64,000 nt of DNA from CAYVNU01 sp964453265 (GTDB lineage Bacteria > Patescibacteriota > Doudnabacteria > UBA920): the NCBI GenBank assembly GCA_964453265.1, contig CAYVNU010000002.1, positions 81,342 through 145,341 on the forward strand, in the 5' to 3' direction. Numbering within the stretch: position 1 is the stretch's first letter; each line of letters begins with the position of its first letter. Positions 1-8,367 of the stretch are shown one piece after another. A program made the translations under genes and the position numbers. Below the pieces are notes generated by a model. It was not told the DNA's origin. It ran no database searches and was given only the letters and a program-made list of their open reading frames with translations.

Positions 1-547
1 TCATATTAATTCCAACCGTAACATCGGGCTGAAATTTTTTTAAAGACGAAACGGGAACCTGAGAAAGCAATCCTCCATCTACTAAAATTTTATTTCCCCA
101 CATGACCGGTTCAAATATGCCGGGCAGAGTACAGGAAACAATTGCGGCTTTGGCAATATCTCCCATGCACATATCAACCAAATTACCCGACTCAATATCA
201 ACTCCCACGAAAGACATAATTGGCCTAACTTCTTCGAAGTTTTTACCTTGGGTTAAATTTCTTAATTGTTCTTCCGCCGGATCTAGACTGTAGAGCCCTC
301 CATGGCCAACGCTTTTCCCAATAAATTGCTTTATATTATTCTTATTTATTTTTAAAGTAATTTCTTTGAGTTTTTCTAAAGCCCCACAAGCATAAGCAGC
401 TGCGGCCAAAGAACCCCCGGACATAGCCGTAATATAATCTACCCGCACACCAGCTTCCTTTAAAACCTCCAAAAAACCAATATAAAAAGTAGTGCGATTA
501 CCGCTTCCGCTTAATGCCAAACCTAAAGTTAATTTCTGCTCATCCAT
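1..547 (-). CDS. Patatin-like phospholipase (3' end outside window)
   Basis: Partial gene of about 182 visible residues running off the left edge. The patatin fold is recognisable: an N-terminal glycine-rich oxyanion segment (LALSGSGN), the nucleophile elbow AMSGGS with Ser in the G-x-S-x-G position (first Gly replaced by Ala), and near the cut end the Asp of the catalytic dyad in VDGGLLSQVPV. Family members (RssA/YchK type) are cytoplasmic or membrane-associated serine acyl-hydrolases. The ATG overlaps the upstream MurG-like stop codon in a TAATG junction, so the two are translationally coupled and the lipase belongs to the envelope glycan operon. The substrate cannot be told. The family call is firm, the role is inference. 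Confidence 0.85.
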   Translation of the reverse strand, partial: MDEQKLTLGLALSGSGNRTTFYIGFLEVLKEAGVRVDYITAMSGGSLAAAAYACGALEKLKEITLKINKNNIKQFIGKSVGHGGLYSLDPAEEQLRNLTQGKNFEEVRPIMSFVGVDIESGNLVDMCMGDIAKAAIVSCTLPGIFEPVMWGNKILVDGGLLSQVPVSSLKKFQPDVTVGINM

Positions 548-1635
548 TAGTCTGCTAATTTAATAATAATATTTGCGATTTTTTCATCGGAATTTTTTGG
601 CATAATTTTCTTTATATTTTTTGCTAAATCATTTTGCAAATTCTGATTAAATAAAATTTTACGGAGAATAACCGGAAAATTATTTTCATTTAAGTTTTTT
701 TGGGAAATAACCAAAGCGGCATTTTCTTTCATTAAAGCCACGGCATTATACTCTTGATGCGAGTTGGGCATAGGAACTATTATACTGATTTTCCCCAAAT
801 TTGACAATTCGGTTAAAGTTGAAAGTCCGGCCCTGCAAACTACAAAATCCGCAGCTGCGTAAGCTTCGCCCATATTGGCAATAAATGAAAAAGCCTTATA
901 ACGCTCTTTTTGAGCTTCCTTAACACTCTTACCATAGCCTTCTAAGTGCAAAATTTGAACGAACTGAGTTAACTGTTTTTTGCATTTTATTATAAGTGAG
1001 TTTAAAAATTCTGAACCTGTTCCGCCGCCTAAAACCAGTAAGGTTGGAAAGTTTTTTTCAAACCCGAAATTTTCAAGCGCCTGATTCTTTGAAAAATTTA
1101 AAAGTTTTTTTCTAAAAGGATTGCCGGTTAAAACTGTTTTTTGTTCATAACTTTTATAAAAAAAGCCGAAACCGGAATTAAAATCTTTCAAAGATTCTTC
1201 GAATGTTACCGTGATTTTATTTGCCGGTATTTGGCATAATTTATTAGCCAAACTAGGGACAATGTCTTGTTGGTGAATAACGCAAGGTATTTTAAAAAAC
1301 CATGCGGCCCATATAACCGGCACCTGTACAAAACTGCCTGTCCCAAATACACACCTCGGCTTAAATTCTTTTAAAATACTAATTGCTTGAAAAAAACCTA
1401 CCAATATAAAAAAAGGACTAAAAAAATTCTTAACACTAAAATATCGGCGAAATTTTCCAGCTGAAATTGCAACAAAATTTATATTTGCTTCTTCAGCCAT
1501 TTTTCTTTCTGGCCCATTTTTTGTTCCAACAAAAAGAAAAATTGAACCGGGTTTCTTTTCTTTTATACTATCGGCGACTGACAATAGAGGACTAACACTC
1601 CCCCCACTCCCGCCACCTACCAATAAAATTTTCAT
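547..1635 (-). CDS. murG: MurG-like glycosyltransferase (GT28)
   Basis: A 362-residue two-domain GT-B enzyme. The N-terminus has the glycine-rich loop GGGSGGSVSP in place of the textbook GGTGGH. The acceptor-side region contains the FGTGSFVQVPVIWAA and HQQDIVPSLANK segments. The C-domain has LVLGGGTGSEFLN and the UDP-GlcNAc-binding stretch LTELSNLGKISIIVP followed by NSHQEYNA, as in MurG. The expected reaction is transfer of GlcNAc to lipid I, giving lipid II at the inner face of the membrane. It lies in an exopolysaccharide-type operon rather than a mur cluster, so a paralogous GT28 role is possible. Its start overlaps the upstream GT4 gene by 4 nt (ATGA). Confidence 0.75.
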   Translation of the reverse strand: MKILLVGGGSGGSVSPLLSVADSIKEKKPGSIFLFVGTKNGPERKMAEEANINFVAISAGKFRRYFSVKNFFSPFFILVGFFQAISILKEFKPRCVFGTGSFVQVPVIWAAWFFKIPCVIHQQDIVPSLANKLCQIPANKITVTFEESLKDFNSGFGFFYKSYEQKTVLTGNPFRKKLLNFSKNQALENFGFEKNFPTLLVLGGGTGSEFLNSLIIKCKKQLTQFVQILHLEGYGKSVKEAQKERYKAFSFIANMGEAYAAADFVVCRAGLSTLTELSNLGKISIIVPMPNSHQEYNAVALMKENAALVISQKNLNENNFPVILRKILFNQNLQNDLAKNIKKIMPKNSDEKIANIIIKLAD

Positions 1636-2771
1636 TTATTCAGCAATGTTATTTGGTTATAAATTTCTATAGTCTTTTTGGCGCAACTCTGCCAGCTAAA
1701 CATCTCGGAGCGTTTTAAACTTTTTTTTGAAAGTTCTTCATAGTATTGCTTGTCATTTGCCAATAAAAATAATTTTTCCGCTATGTCAGTTGTATCTAAA
1801 GGATTAAAATACACAGCGGAATTATCATAAACTTCATTAAAAGTTTTTATGTTGGATACCGCCAAAGGCAATCCGAATTTCATTGCTTCAACACCGGGCA
1901 AACCAAAACCTTCATGCAAAGACGAGGATACAAAAGCAAAGGCTCCTTTATATAATGCGGGCAAATCCTCGTCTTCCACAAAATCTGTAAATACTACGCG
2001 GTTATTATTTTTTATGTCTAATGCTTTATGTTTTATTTCCGGATAATGTTTATCTACCGGTCCGGCTATTACCAAATCCATATCTAACTTATATTTTTCT
2101 AAAAATTCATTAAATCCTCTAGTTAAACTTACTATATTTTTTTTTCGTTCAAGGACACCCACAAACAAAAAGTAAGGCTTACTTAACAAATATTTCTCTT
2201 TAACTTCATCAAGTTTTTCAGACTCTACTTCTGGATTTAAAGACGAACCCTCATAAACAACTTCAACTTTTCTTGCTTGAACCTGTAGAAAGTTAATAAT
2301 ATCATTTTTTGAATTTTGAGAAACAGTTATTACGGCCCTGGCTTTTTTTGCAGCGGTTTCTATGACTTTTTTATAGGCTAAAAAGTGCAATAAATGGCTT
2401 TTTTTATTCCCACTAATTTTATGATGTACCATGTCATGAATTGTAACCACGTAAGGTTTTTTATAGAAAACAGGTAAGTTAAAATTCATAAAATGAATTA
2501 AATCTAAATTTAACTTATTTAGCTGTTTTAAAAATGCTGTTTGTTCGCTAAATGAATAATGTCTACTACTTGTCTGCACAAATACAATATTTGGCGTTGA
2601 ATTTAATAATTCAGCCAACCTTTCTTGTGCTATATTATTTTGATTAAAAATCACATAATACTCGTGCTCCGAATTCAAACTAAAAATATTCTTTACCAAC
2701 TGCAAAGAATAACGGCCAATACCGCTTTGAATTTCACTAACCATTCTTAAATCAAGTCCAATTCGTGCCAC
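1632..2771 (-). CDS. Glycosyltransferase family 4
   Basis: A 379-residue GT-B retaining glycosyltransferase. The N-domain starts ARIGLDLRMV and has the acceptor-side VVTIHDMVHH. The C-domain opens with YFLFVGVLERKKN and carries the E-x7-E nucleotide-sugar motif in SSLHEGFGLPGVEAMKFG. It likely adds a hexose to a lipid-linked glycan on the cytoplasmic face of the membrane. It sits 4 nt downstream of the next GT4 gene and overlaps the MurG-like gene, within one operon. Donor and acceptor cannot be read from the sequence. Confidence 0.88.
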   Translation of the reverse strand: MARIGLDLRMVSEIQSGIGRYSLQLVKNIFSLNSEHEYYVIFNQNNIAQERLAELLNSTPNIVFVQTSSRHYSFSEQTAFLKQLNKLNLDLIHFMNFNLPVFYKKPYVVTIHDMVHHKISGNKKSHLLHFLAYKKVIETAAKKARAVITVSQNSKNDIINFLQVQARKVEVVYEGSSLNPEVESEKLDEVKEKYLLSKPYFLFVGVLERKKNIVSLTRGFNEFLEKYKLDMDLVIAGPVDKHYPEIKHKALDIKNNNRVVFTDFVEDEDLPALYKGAFAFVSSSLHEGFGLPGVEAMKFGLPLAVSNIKTFNEVYDNSAVYFNPLDTTDIAEKLFLLANDKQYYEELSKKSLKRSEMFSWQSCAKKTIEIYNQITLLNK

Positions 2772-2775
2772 TTTT

Positions 2776-3891
2776 TTATGAATTAATATTATTAATAATA
2801 TCTTTAGCTGTTTGCTGCCAAGTCAATTTTTCCGCAACTTTAGCTGCATTTTTTGTTAATTCTAGGCAAAGCCCCTTATTACTCAACATAAGCGAAATTG
2901 AATCGCTAATTTCGTTTATATTATACGGATTAACAAGCATCCCGCCATTTTCAATTATTTCCGGTAGTGAAGTAACGTTACTAACTAAAACAGGAGTGCC
3001 ACATGCCGCAGCTTCCATAGGCTGAAAACCAAAACCTTCATAATAAGAAGGGTAAGCCAATATTTGAGCCAACTTAATAATAGCAGGTTTATCATTTTGA
3101 GGAACATACCCTAAATATTTTATTTTGTGTTTTTTAGGGCTGGCGTTAATAGCATTAAATACCTCGGAATACTTCCAGCCTTTCCTGCCGGCAATTACTA
3201 ATGAACAAGGCAATTTAAGATTTTCAAACGCTTTAATTAAACTTAATAAATTTTTTCTGGGCTCTATTGTGTTCAAAAATAAAATATAATTACCAGGTAA
3301 GCCGTATTTATTTCGTGTTTGCCTTAATTTTTCCGAAGAAATTTCTGAATTAAATAATTTTTTATCAATACCCGGATAAACTACCTGAATTTTATTTGGG
3401 TCTAGCGAAAAAACTTTAATTAAATCTGATTTTGTATATTCTGAGACGGCAAAAATTTTATCAGCTCTCGCGAACGCATTTTTATAGTTTAAAAATTTAT
3501 GCCACAATTGCCTTTTTAGGTCGTAAAATTCCGGCGTAATAACCGGAGACAAGTCATGTACTGTTAAAAACAGTTTGGCTTTTTTGGAAATATTGAATTG
3601 ATTTAAATTAGGCATATACAATACATCAAAGTCGCCAATTAATTTTTCCAAGGTCAAAAGTTTTAATTTAAAAAGCAAATTTAAAAGTTTATTTGGCCAA
3701 CGAGTTATTTTAATTTTTGCATTTATGTAATGAAACTCGGGCAACTCTGTCTTATAAAATGAATTAAAAAACAGCGTATAGGAATTATTCCTATCTTGTT
3801 TTAACATATTGTCCAGCAGGTTTAAGGTATAATTCTCCACGCCCGAAACGCTGCCGGAAGATAAACTTCTTAAATCAATCGCGATTTTCAT
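2776..3891 (-). CDS. Glycosyltransferase family 4
   Basis: A 371-residue GT4 enzyme. The N-domain begins MKIAIDLRSLSSG and contains FLTVHDLSPV. The C-domain starts at YILFLNTIEPRKN with the E-x7-E motif in PSYYEGFGFQPMEAAACG. It resembles mannosyl- or rhamnosyltransferases of O-antigen pathways, but the donor specificity cannot be fixed. The start overlaps the 3' end of the next GT4 gene by 17 nt, indicating tight coupling. The interdomain linker here is short and ordinary, a useful contrast with the homologue at 27581-28738, which carries an insertion at the same place. Confidence 0.88.
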   Translation of the reverse strand: MKIAIDLRSLSSGSVSGVENYTLNLLDNMLKQDRNNSYTLFFNSFYKTELPEFHYINAKIKITRWPNKLLNLLFKLKLLTLEKLIGDFDVLYMPNLNQFNISKKAKLFLTVHDLSPVITPEFYDLKRQLWHKFLNYKNAFARADKIFAVSEYTKSDLIKVFSLDPNKIQVVYPGIDKKLFNSEISSEKLRQTRNKYGLPGNYILFLNTIEPRKNLLSLIKAFENLKLPCSLVIAGRKGWKYSEVFNAINASPKKHKIKYLGYVPQNDKPAIIKLAQILAYPSYYEGFGFQPMEAAACGTPVLVSNVTSLPEIIENGGMLVNPYNINEISDSISLMLSNKGLCLELTKNAAKVAEKLTWQQTAKDIINNINS

Positions 3892-4954
3892 ATTTAATAC
3901 TATCTCTAATAGAATTTTTAAACTTTTCCTTGCTAAATTTTACAGATTGTTGCTTTAAACCATTCAAACTAAATTTTTCCACTTCCCAGTTTAAAATAAG
4001 CTTTTTAATTTTTTCTTTGTCATAATTTTCAAACAACTCCCCAGTTACGCCGGGTACAACTGTTTCTAAAGCTCCGCCTTTGGCGTAAGCTAAAGTGGCC
4101 GTTCCGCAAGCAGCCGCCTCTAGCGGCATAAGGCCAAAATCTTCAACCTGGGGGTAAATAAAGCCTAAGGCTCCACTATATTCGTCCCTGAGCTTAGCAT
4201 CATCCACCGCTCCTAAAAATAGAATATTTGGCTTTGCAATTCCTCTTAAATACTCCGCTTGCCTGCCGGTGCCAACCACATGAAGTAGCAAGCCAAGTTC
4301 ATTAAATATTTCCACTATAAGTTCGTTATTTTTATGCGGCTGAAGTCGTCCGGCAATTAAAAAGTAATCCTGTTTTTCTACGGTTTTCTGCCAAAAATTA
4401 ACATCGACACCCGGGTACACTACCGTACTAGTACACTGATAAACAGATAAAATGCGTTTTTGGACTTCTATTGAATTAGCAATAAATTGTGTAACGCGCT
4501 TTGACCCCGCCAAATCCCACTTGCGCATTTTACTAAGAAGATATTTTACAAATGGTCTTAATAAAAAAGGCACTTCTTGCTTTACGTAATTTTTATCTAT
4601 CCACAAAAATCTGGGCGGCGTGTGACAATAGCAAATATGTTTAACGGTTTTAGGAACACGAATATTTTTTACAAACCCAGAACTGGACGAAATAACAACA
4701 TCAAAGCCGCTAAAATCTAATTGGTCAACAGCCCAAGGTATCCAGGGCAAAAGGTATTGAAACTTGCCCAAGGCTAAATACAAAGTCTGCAGCGGCGAAG
4801 TTCGAATGTCCCAAGTCTTATATTTTTCCTTAAACTTTGGATCAAAAACCAAAGTAAAAACAGGCGCGCCTGGAAAAAGTTCGTGGAGATGTTCAACCAC
4901 GCGCTCCGCTCCTCCCATTTGAGTAAAACTGTCATGGACAATAGCAATTTTCAT
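3875..4954 (-). CDS. Glycosyltransferase family 4, WbaZ-like
   Basis: A 359-residue GT4 enzyme starting MKIAIVHDSFTQMGGAERVV. The GGAERV segment, the CYCHTPPRFLW motif and the C-terminal VEDFGLMPLEAAACGTATL (E-x7-E) match the WbaZ-type mannosyltransferase subgroup of O-antigen synthesis. It would act on an undecaprenyl-linked glycan at the cytoplasmic membrane face. It is the first glycosyltransferase after the initiating sugar-phosphate transferase, separated from it by a 97-nt palindromic intergenic repeat. Family membership is clear; mannose specificity is inferred from the subgroup. Confidence 0.87.
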   Translation of the reverse strand: MKIAIVHDSFTQMGGAERVVEHLHELFPGAPVFTLVFDPKFKEKYKTWDIRTSPLQTLYLALGKFQYLLPWIPWAVDQLDFSGFDVVISSSSGFVKNIRVPKTVKHICYCHTPPRFLWIDKNYVKQEVPFLLRPFVKYLLSKMRKWDLAGSKRVTQFIANSIEVQKRILSVYQCTSTVVYPGVDVNFWQKTVEKQDYFLIAGRLQPHKNNELIVEIFNELGLLLHVVGTGRQAEYLRGIAKPNILFLGAVDDAKLRDEYSGALGFIYPQVEDFGLMPLEAAACGTATLAYAKGGALETVVPGVTGELFENYDKEKIKKLILNWEVEKFSLNGLKQQSVKFSKEKFKNSIRDSIKYENRD

Positions 4955-4955
4955 A

Positions 4956-5051
4956 GATTTACGAAATACGAAATATTACGAACTTACGAATCGCAAGTTT
5001 GAGCGACGAATTAATATTCGTACGTTCGTACTGATTCGTACTTCGTAAATT
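4956..5051. repeat. Imperfect inverted repeat built of TACGAA units
   Basis: The space between two glycan genes is almost wholly an imperfect palindrome. The left arm (4956-4994) is rich in TTACGAA/TACGAA units; the right arm (5002-5051) carries the complementary TTCGTA units; the centre is about 7 nt. No T-tract follows either arm, so it does not look like a terminator. It resembles a dispersed intergenic repeat. Confidence 0.6.
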
Positions 5052-6503
5052 CTAATAATCTTCCCTAGCCCGGTTACCAAACACTAAAAGCCAAAAACTT
5101 TTTGCAAGAATTTTTATATCTAAACCCAAAGACCAATTTTCAATGTAGTAAGTATTAAGCCTAATTTCTTCTTCAAACGGCAAGTCAGGAAAATTAACCT
5201 GCGCCATTTGCGACATTCCAAATATTCCAGGCTTTATACTAAACATTCTTCTATAGCGGTTTCTGTAGCGCTCAACCTCGTCTAAAACATGCGCCCTTGG
5301 GCCAACCATGCTCATATTGCCAATTAACACATTCCAAAACTGCGGGATTTCGTCTAGCTTAGTTTTTCGTAAAAAACGGCCGACCGGAGTTACGCGCGGG
5401 TCATGTTTGATTTTTAAAAACGGGCCGTCTTTGCCGCCGCGATCATTTTTTTGCCAAAGTTCTTTTCGCACCTTTTCCGCCTGCTCCCCACCGTAACCTT
5501 CACCCACGGAAAGATGCTGATACATAGTTCTGAATTTATAAAATTTAAAGTCTTTCCCCCTGCCCCCTCGCATAGCAGAATAAATAACTTTGCCTTTGCT
5601 ATCTAACTTAATGGCAATAGTAATTATTAAAAACAAAGGACTGGTTAAAACTAAACAAACTAAAGAGGCTAAAATATCTAACAGTCTTTTAGCTACTCTG
5701 CCCCAACCGTCCAGCGGAGTATTTTTTAACCCAATAACCGGCACACCCTGAAGACTAGAGAGTTCAACAATATTTCGCTGTGCTTCAAATAAATTTGGGA
5801 CAAAGCTAAACTGAAGCCCTTTGTTTCTTGCAAACTGTACTAAATCTAAATTTGCTTCGTCGTCTAGAGCAGGATTGGCTTGCAAAATTTCGTCAATTTT
5901 ATTTTCAGAATACAATAGTTCAAGCTTATTTAATAAACTACTGTCATAATTTAATTCAGCAACCACAGCATAGCCATGCTTTTTATTTTTATAAATTCTT
6001 TCAAGTATTGAAGTTTCCATAGCTTCCCCTCTTATTACAGCCAGCCTATGAAGCCCGATCCCCTGTTGAAAAAAATATTCCTGAAAAAGCTTAAGCGTAA
6101 CTCGGCCAAAAAATAAAAAAATAATTCCCAAACCCCAAGCAGCTAAAATAATAAACCGGGAGGGAAAAATATCTAAAAAGAAGTTTTTGTTGAAAAAGAA
6201 AAGTAAAATTATAATTAATAAACTCAGTGAAATAGCCGTAATAATTTTGCCCAGCTCCATAGCAAGACTGCGAGTACTTCTTAAATTATAAAGCCCAAAT
6301 AATGCTAAAATTATTAATAAAACCGGAATAGTTTTAAGACTTAAAAGAAAAAAGTCGTGAAATTGTAGTTTAAAGGCAAGCGGAATTTTAGCCACCACAC
6401 CTGAGCTAATTCGCAAATAAAAAGACGCTACTCCTGCAAGTAAGAGCATGGCGGCATCGGTAGGAATTGCCGCAATATTAAAAAGTAATTCACTTCGTTT
6501 CAT
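5052..6503 (-). CDS. Undecaprenyl-phosphate sugar-1-phosphate transferase
   Basis: A 483-residue polyprenyl glycosylphosphotransferase of the WcaJ/WbaP type. Residues 10-145 contain four or five membrane segments. A Rossmann-like CoA-binding-3 region follows (about 150-260), then another membrane-associated helix and the bacterial sugar transferase catalytic domain with KFRTMY, KLDEIPQFWNVLIGNMSMVG and PGIFGMSQ. It transfers hexose-1-phosphate from a UDP-sugar to undecaprenyl phosphate, the first step of a lipid-linked surface glycan. It is the first gene of the operon that continues to position 1. The sugar is not determined by sequence alone. Confidence 0.92.
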   Translation of the reverse strand: MKRSELLFNIAAIPTDAAMLLLAGVASFYLRISSGVVAKIPLAFKLQFHDFFLLSLKTIPVLLIILALFGLYNLRSTRSLAMELGKIITAISLSLLIIILLFFFNKNFFLDIFPSRFIILAAWGLGIIFLFFGRVTLKLFQEYFFQQGIGLHRLAVIRGEAMETSILERIYKNKKHGYAVVAELNYDSSLLNKLELLYSENKIDEILQANPALDDEANLDLVQFARNKGLQFSFVPNLFEAQRNIVELSSLQGVPVIGLKNTPLDGWGRVAKRLLDILASLVCLVLTSPLFLIITIAIKLDSKGKVIYSAMRGGRGKDFKFYKFRTMYQHLSVGEGYGGEQAEKVRKELWQKNDRGGKDGPFLKIKHDPRVTPVGRFLRKTKLDEIPQFWNVLIGNMSMVGPRAHVLDEVERYRNRYRRMFSIKPGIFGMSQMAQVNFPDLPFEEEIRLNTYYIENWSLGLDIKILAKSFWLLVFGNRAREDY

Positions 6504-6617
6504 CCCGTTATAAATTTAGGATTAAATATTAAAAATCACCTTACTTTGACCCTTAAAACACACCCGTTAGATAATAACTTCTAGCGGGATAAATCCTCTG
6601 TATTATACTGAATTTCC

Positions 6618-6646
6618 TTGACAAAAACAAGTTTTTTTGGTACCCT
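6618..6646 (+). promoter_or_regulatory. Sigma-70-type promoter of rnpB
   Basis: A perfect -35 TTGACA at 6618-6623, a 17-nt spacer and a -10 TACCCT at 6641-6646 place the transcription start at about 6653, exactly where the RNase P RNA begins. Confidence 0.75.
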
Positions 6647-6653
6647 AAATGGG

Positions 6654-7044
6654 TTCTTAACAAACCGAATAATCGCTTTCCCGATTCATATCGGGAGGGA
6701 GGAAAGTCCGAACACTTATTTGATAGCCTCTTAAGAGTTATCAAAATTGGTAACGGGTAACGCCCGTATGGAGCAACCCGCCGTCGCGTAAAGCTATGGC
6801 GAGCCAAGCCACGAGATGCGAACAGAAACGATTAAATCCGAAAGGGTTTAATATCCCCAAAGGGTAACCTTGGGATGTTCCGGTAGTAACACCGGAGTGA
6901 AACGGCTAAATTCTTACCTGAGTGCAAGGCCAAATTTGGTAGGCTGCTTGATCCCGGCAGTAATGTCTGGGGCAGATAGATGATTATTTTTTCCGCCGTA
7001 AGGCGGGATGTTAAACAGAATTCGGCTTATGAGTTTGTTAAGAG
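6654..7044 (+). ncRNA. rnpB: RNase P RNA, bacterial type A-like
   Basis: The catalytic RNA of RNase P, which matures tRNA 5' ends. The conserved core GAGGAAAGTCCG (6695-6710 region), the CCACGAGATGCGAACAGAAACG segment in two overlapping pieces, GAGTGAAACGG, and the 3' GGCAGATAGATGATTA are all present. P1 is formed by TTCTTAACAAAC at the 5' end with GTTTGTTAAGAG at 7033-7044. It is preceded by a consensus promoter and followed by a strong terminator, so it is an independent plus-strand transcript between minus-strand genes. Apparent short frames over it on both strands are not coding. Confidence 0.95.
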
Positions 7045-7050
7045 CATAAA

Positions 7051-7083
7051 AAATCCACTCCGATTTACGGAGTGGATTTTTTT
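7051..7083 (+). terminator. Rho-independent terminator of rnpB
   Basis: A perfect 12-bp stem (7051-7062 with 7068-7079, AAATCCACTCCG) with a 5-nt loop and a following T-tract ends the RNase P RNA transcript. Confidence 0.9.
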
Positions 7084-7126
7084 CTGTAGGCATCTGTTGT
7101 GTATTTTCCTTTGTAATTCTGTAGTT

Positions 7127-7897
7127 TTATTTGACCTCGAACACCACACTCATTTGCGCTGTTATATCCTGACTGCCAGGTTCAACATTTGGAGAGACGG
7201 ACTTGGCGCTGTCTAAAGCCATTCCACCACCCATACCTGCTCCTGCATACATCGGAACTGGATAGTCAAAATTTCCGCTTTCAGAAACACTAACAACTTT
7301 TCCTAAAGTTATACCTGCCGTTTTAGCAAGTTCTTGAGCTTTTGCTTTGGCTTTTTCAATTGCCTGCTGTCTTGCTTGCTGTCTTAAATTGTCAGGATCC
7401 TCAAAACTTAAAGCTACACCAGAAACTTCGTTTGCTCCATTATTTGTAGCGCCACTTAAAATTTTTCCCAAATTGTCACTTGATTTGTCCACGCCTTTAA
7501 CTTTTATACTTATAGTCTGCCTTGCTTCATAACCATTTATTTCATTTTTACCGTTGGTGTAGTCATACCTCGGATATACATTAAACTGGGAGGTTGAAAT
7601 ATCATCTTTTGTTATGCCTTGAGCTTTTATAAAGTCAATAATCTTATTGACCTTTTTACTATTTTGTTCTTGAACATCAGCTGCATTAACCCCTTGCGAA
7701 ACCACACCTAAAGTAACAGTAGCCAAGTCCGGCGTTGCCGAAACCTTGCCTTCAGCAGAAACTGTCATAACATTTTTAGGATTTTTATTACTGTACGTGT
7801 CACTAATTTCTTTACTTTTGCCCACGACTGACAAAGCAACAAAGGCTATTAAAAGGCCGCCTAAACCTACAACTAACCATTTTGGTAATATTGGCAT
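7127..7897 (-). CDS. SIMPL domain (DUF541) membrane-anchored protein
   Basis: 256 residues. A signal anchor occupies residues 6-25 (LVVGLGGLLIAFVALSVV), followed by the SIMPL/DUF541 domain starting at NVMTVSAEGKVSATPDLATV. Typical features follow: TLGVVSQG, the DISTSQFNVYP segment, and a C-terminal helix rich in A/K/Q (QQAIEKAKAKAQELAKTAG) before LGKVVSVSE. YggE-like family members are envelope proteins linked to stress tolerance, but their molecular function is unresolved. A TATAAT-like -10 lies about 60 nt upstream of the ATG. It is a single-gene unit between rnpB, transcribed convergently, and the AlbA_2 gene region. Confidence 0.85.
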   Translation of the reverse strand: MPILPKWLVVGLGGLLIAFVALSVVGKSKEISDTYSNKNPKNVMTVSAEGKVSATPDLATVTLGVVSQGVNAADVQEQNSKKVNKIIDFIKAQGITKDDISTSQFNVYPRYDYTNGKNEINGYEARQTISIKVKGVDKSSDNLGKILSGATNNGANEVSGVALSFEDPDNLRQQARQQAIEKAKAKAQELAKTAGITLGKVVSVSESGNFDYPVPMYAGAGMGGGMALDSAKSVSPNVEPGSQDITAQMSVVFEVK

Positions 7898-8002
7898 ATA
7901 TTTTTCTTAATTAAGAATTATTTCTTACTAATCTTAATTATTTAGTTTAATGATATATATTCATTATACGATATATTTACAAAAAAGTAACAGTGGATAA
8001 CA

Positions 8003-8032
8003 AAAAATCATCTTTGTAAAAAGATGATTTTT
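8003..8032 (-). terminator. Rho-independent terminator after the AlbA_2 gene region
   Basis: A perfect 13-bp stem AAAAATCATCTTT (8003-8015) with 8020-8032, loop of 4 nt. On the minus strand it is followed by TTTTTTG. It would end minus-strand transcripts coming from the AlbA_2 protein gene. Confidence 0.75.
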
Positions 8033-8367
8033 AACACTATAAAAACTAACACTTGACCCATTTGAAACTTCATAGAGGGTTCTTTCGTCCTGAATAAACC
8101 CTTTAAATTTATTTCTATTTTTTTGTTGTTAACAATAAATTTCTGCTGCCAAATAAACTGTTTTACGAAGTCTGTCTTTACATTTTCTGCTGTCGCATTC
8201 ATTACTCTCTGATGTTCGTCCTTGCATCTCTCTTTACTAACCGCGACGTAGTATTTATTTGCAATGCCTGTGCAACTAACAATATTACTGAAATAATTCT
8301 GTGACAAGGAATTGGATGGGGATATGTCTTTAAATATTTTTATTAAACTAAATATTCTTATATACAT
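8008..8367 (-). CDS. Doubtful small ORF downstream of the AlbA_2 gene
   Basis: An open frame of 119 codons that overlaps the end of the AlbA_2 gene by 20 nt and runs into the terminator hairpin, where its stop lies. I recognise no family. The middle contains a plausible globular stretch (NKYYVAVSKERCKDEHQRV), but the hydrophobic C-terminus is encoded by the terminator stem. It may be a real small protein with a later start, a decayed gene remnant, or simply trailing sequence. Without homologues it should be treated as unproven. Confidence 0.25.
   Translation of the reverse strand: MYIRIFSLIKIFKDISPSNSLSQNYFSNIVSCTGIANKYYVAVSKERCKDEHQRVMNATAENVKTDFVKQFIWQQKFIVNNKKIEINLKGLFRTKEPSMKFQMGQVLVFIVLKIIFLQR

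Noticed and set aside
4956..5051. Palindrome as an intrinsic terminator within the glycan operon
   Set aside because: It is too long and imperfect and has no T-tract after either arm; a dispersed repeat explains it better.
6553..7216. Short open frames on both strands around rnpB
   Set aside because: They overlap the RNase P RNA, its promoter and terminator.
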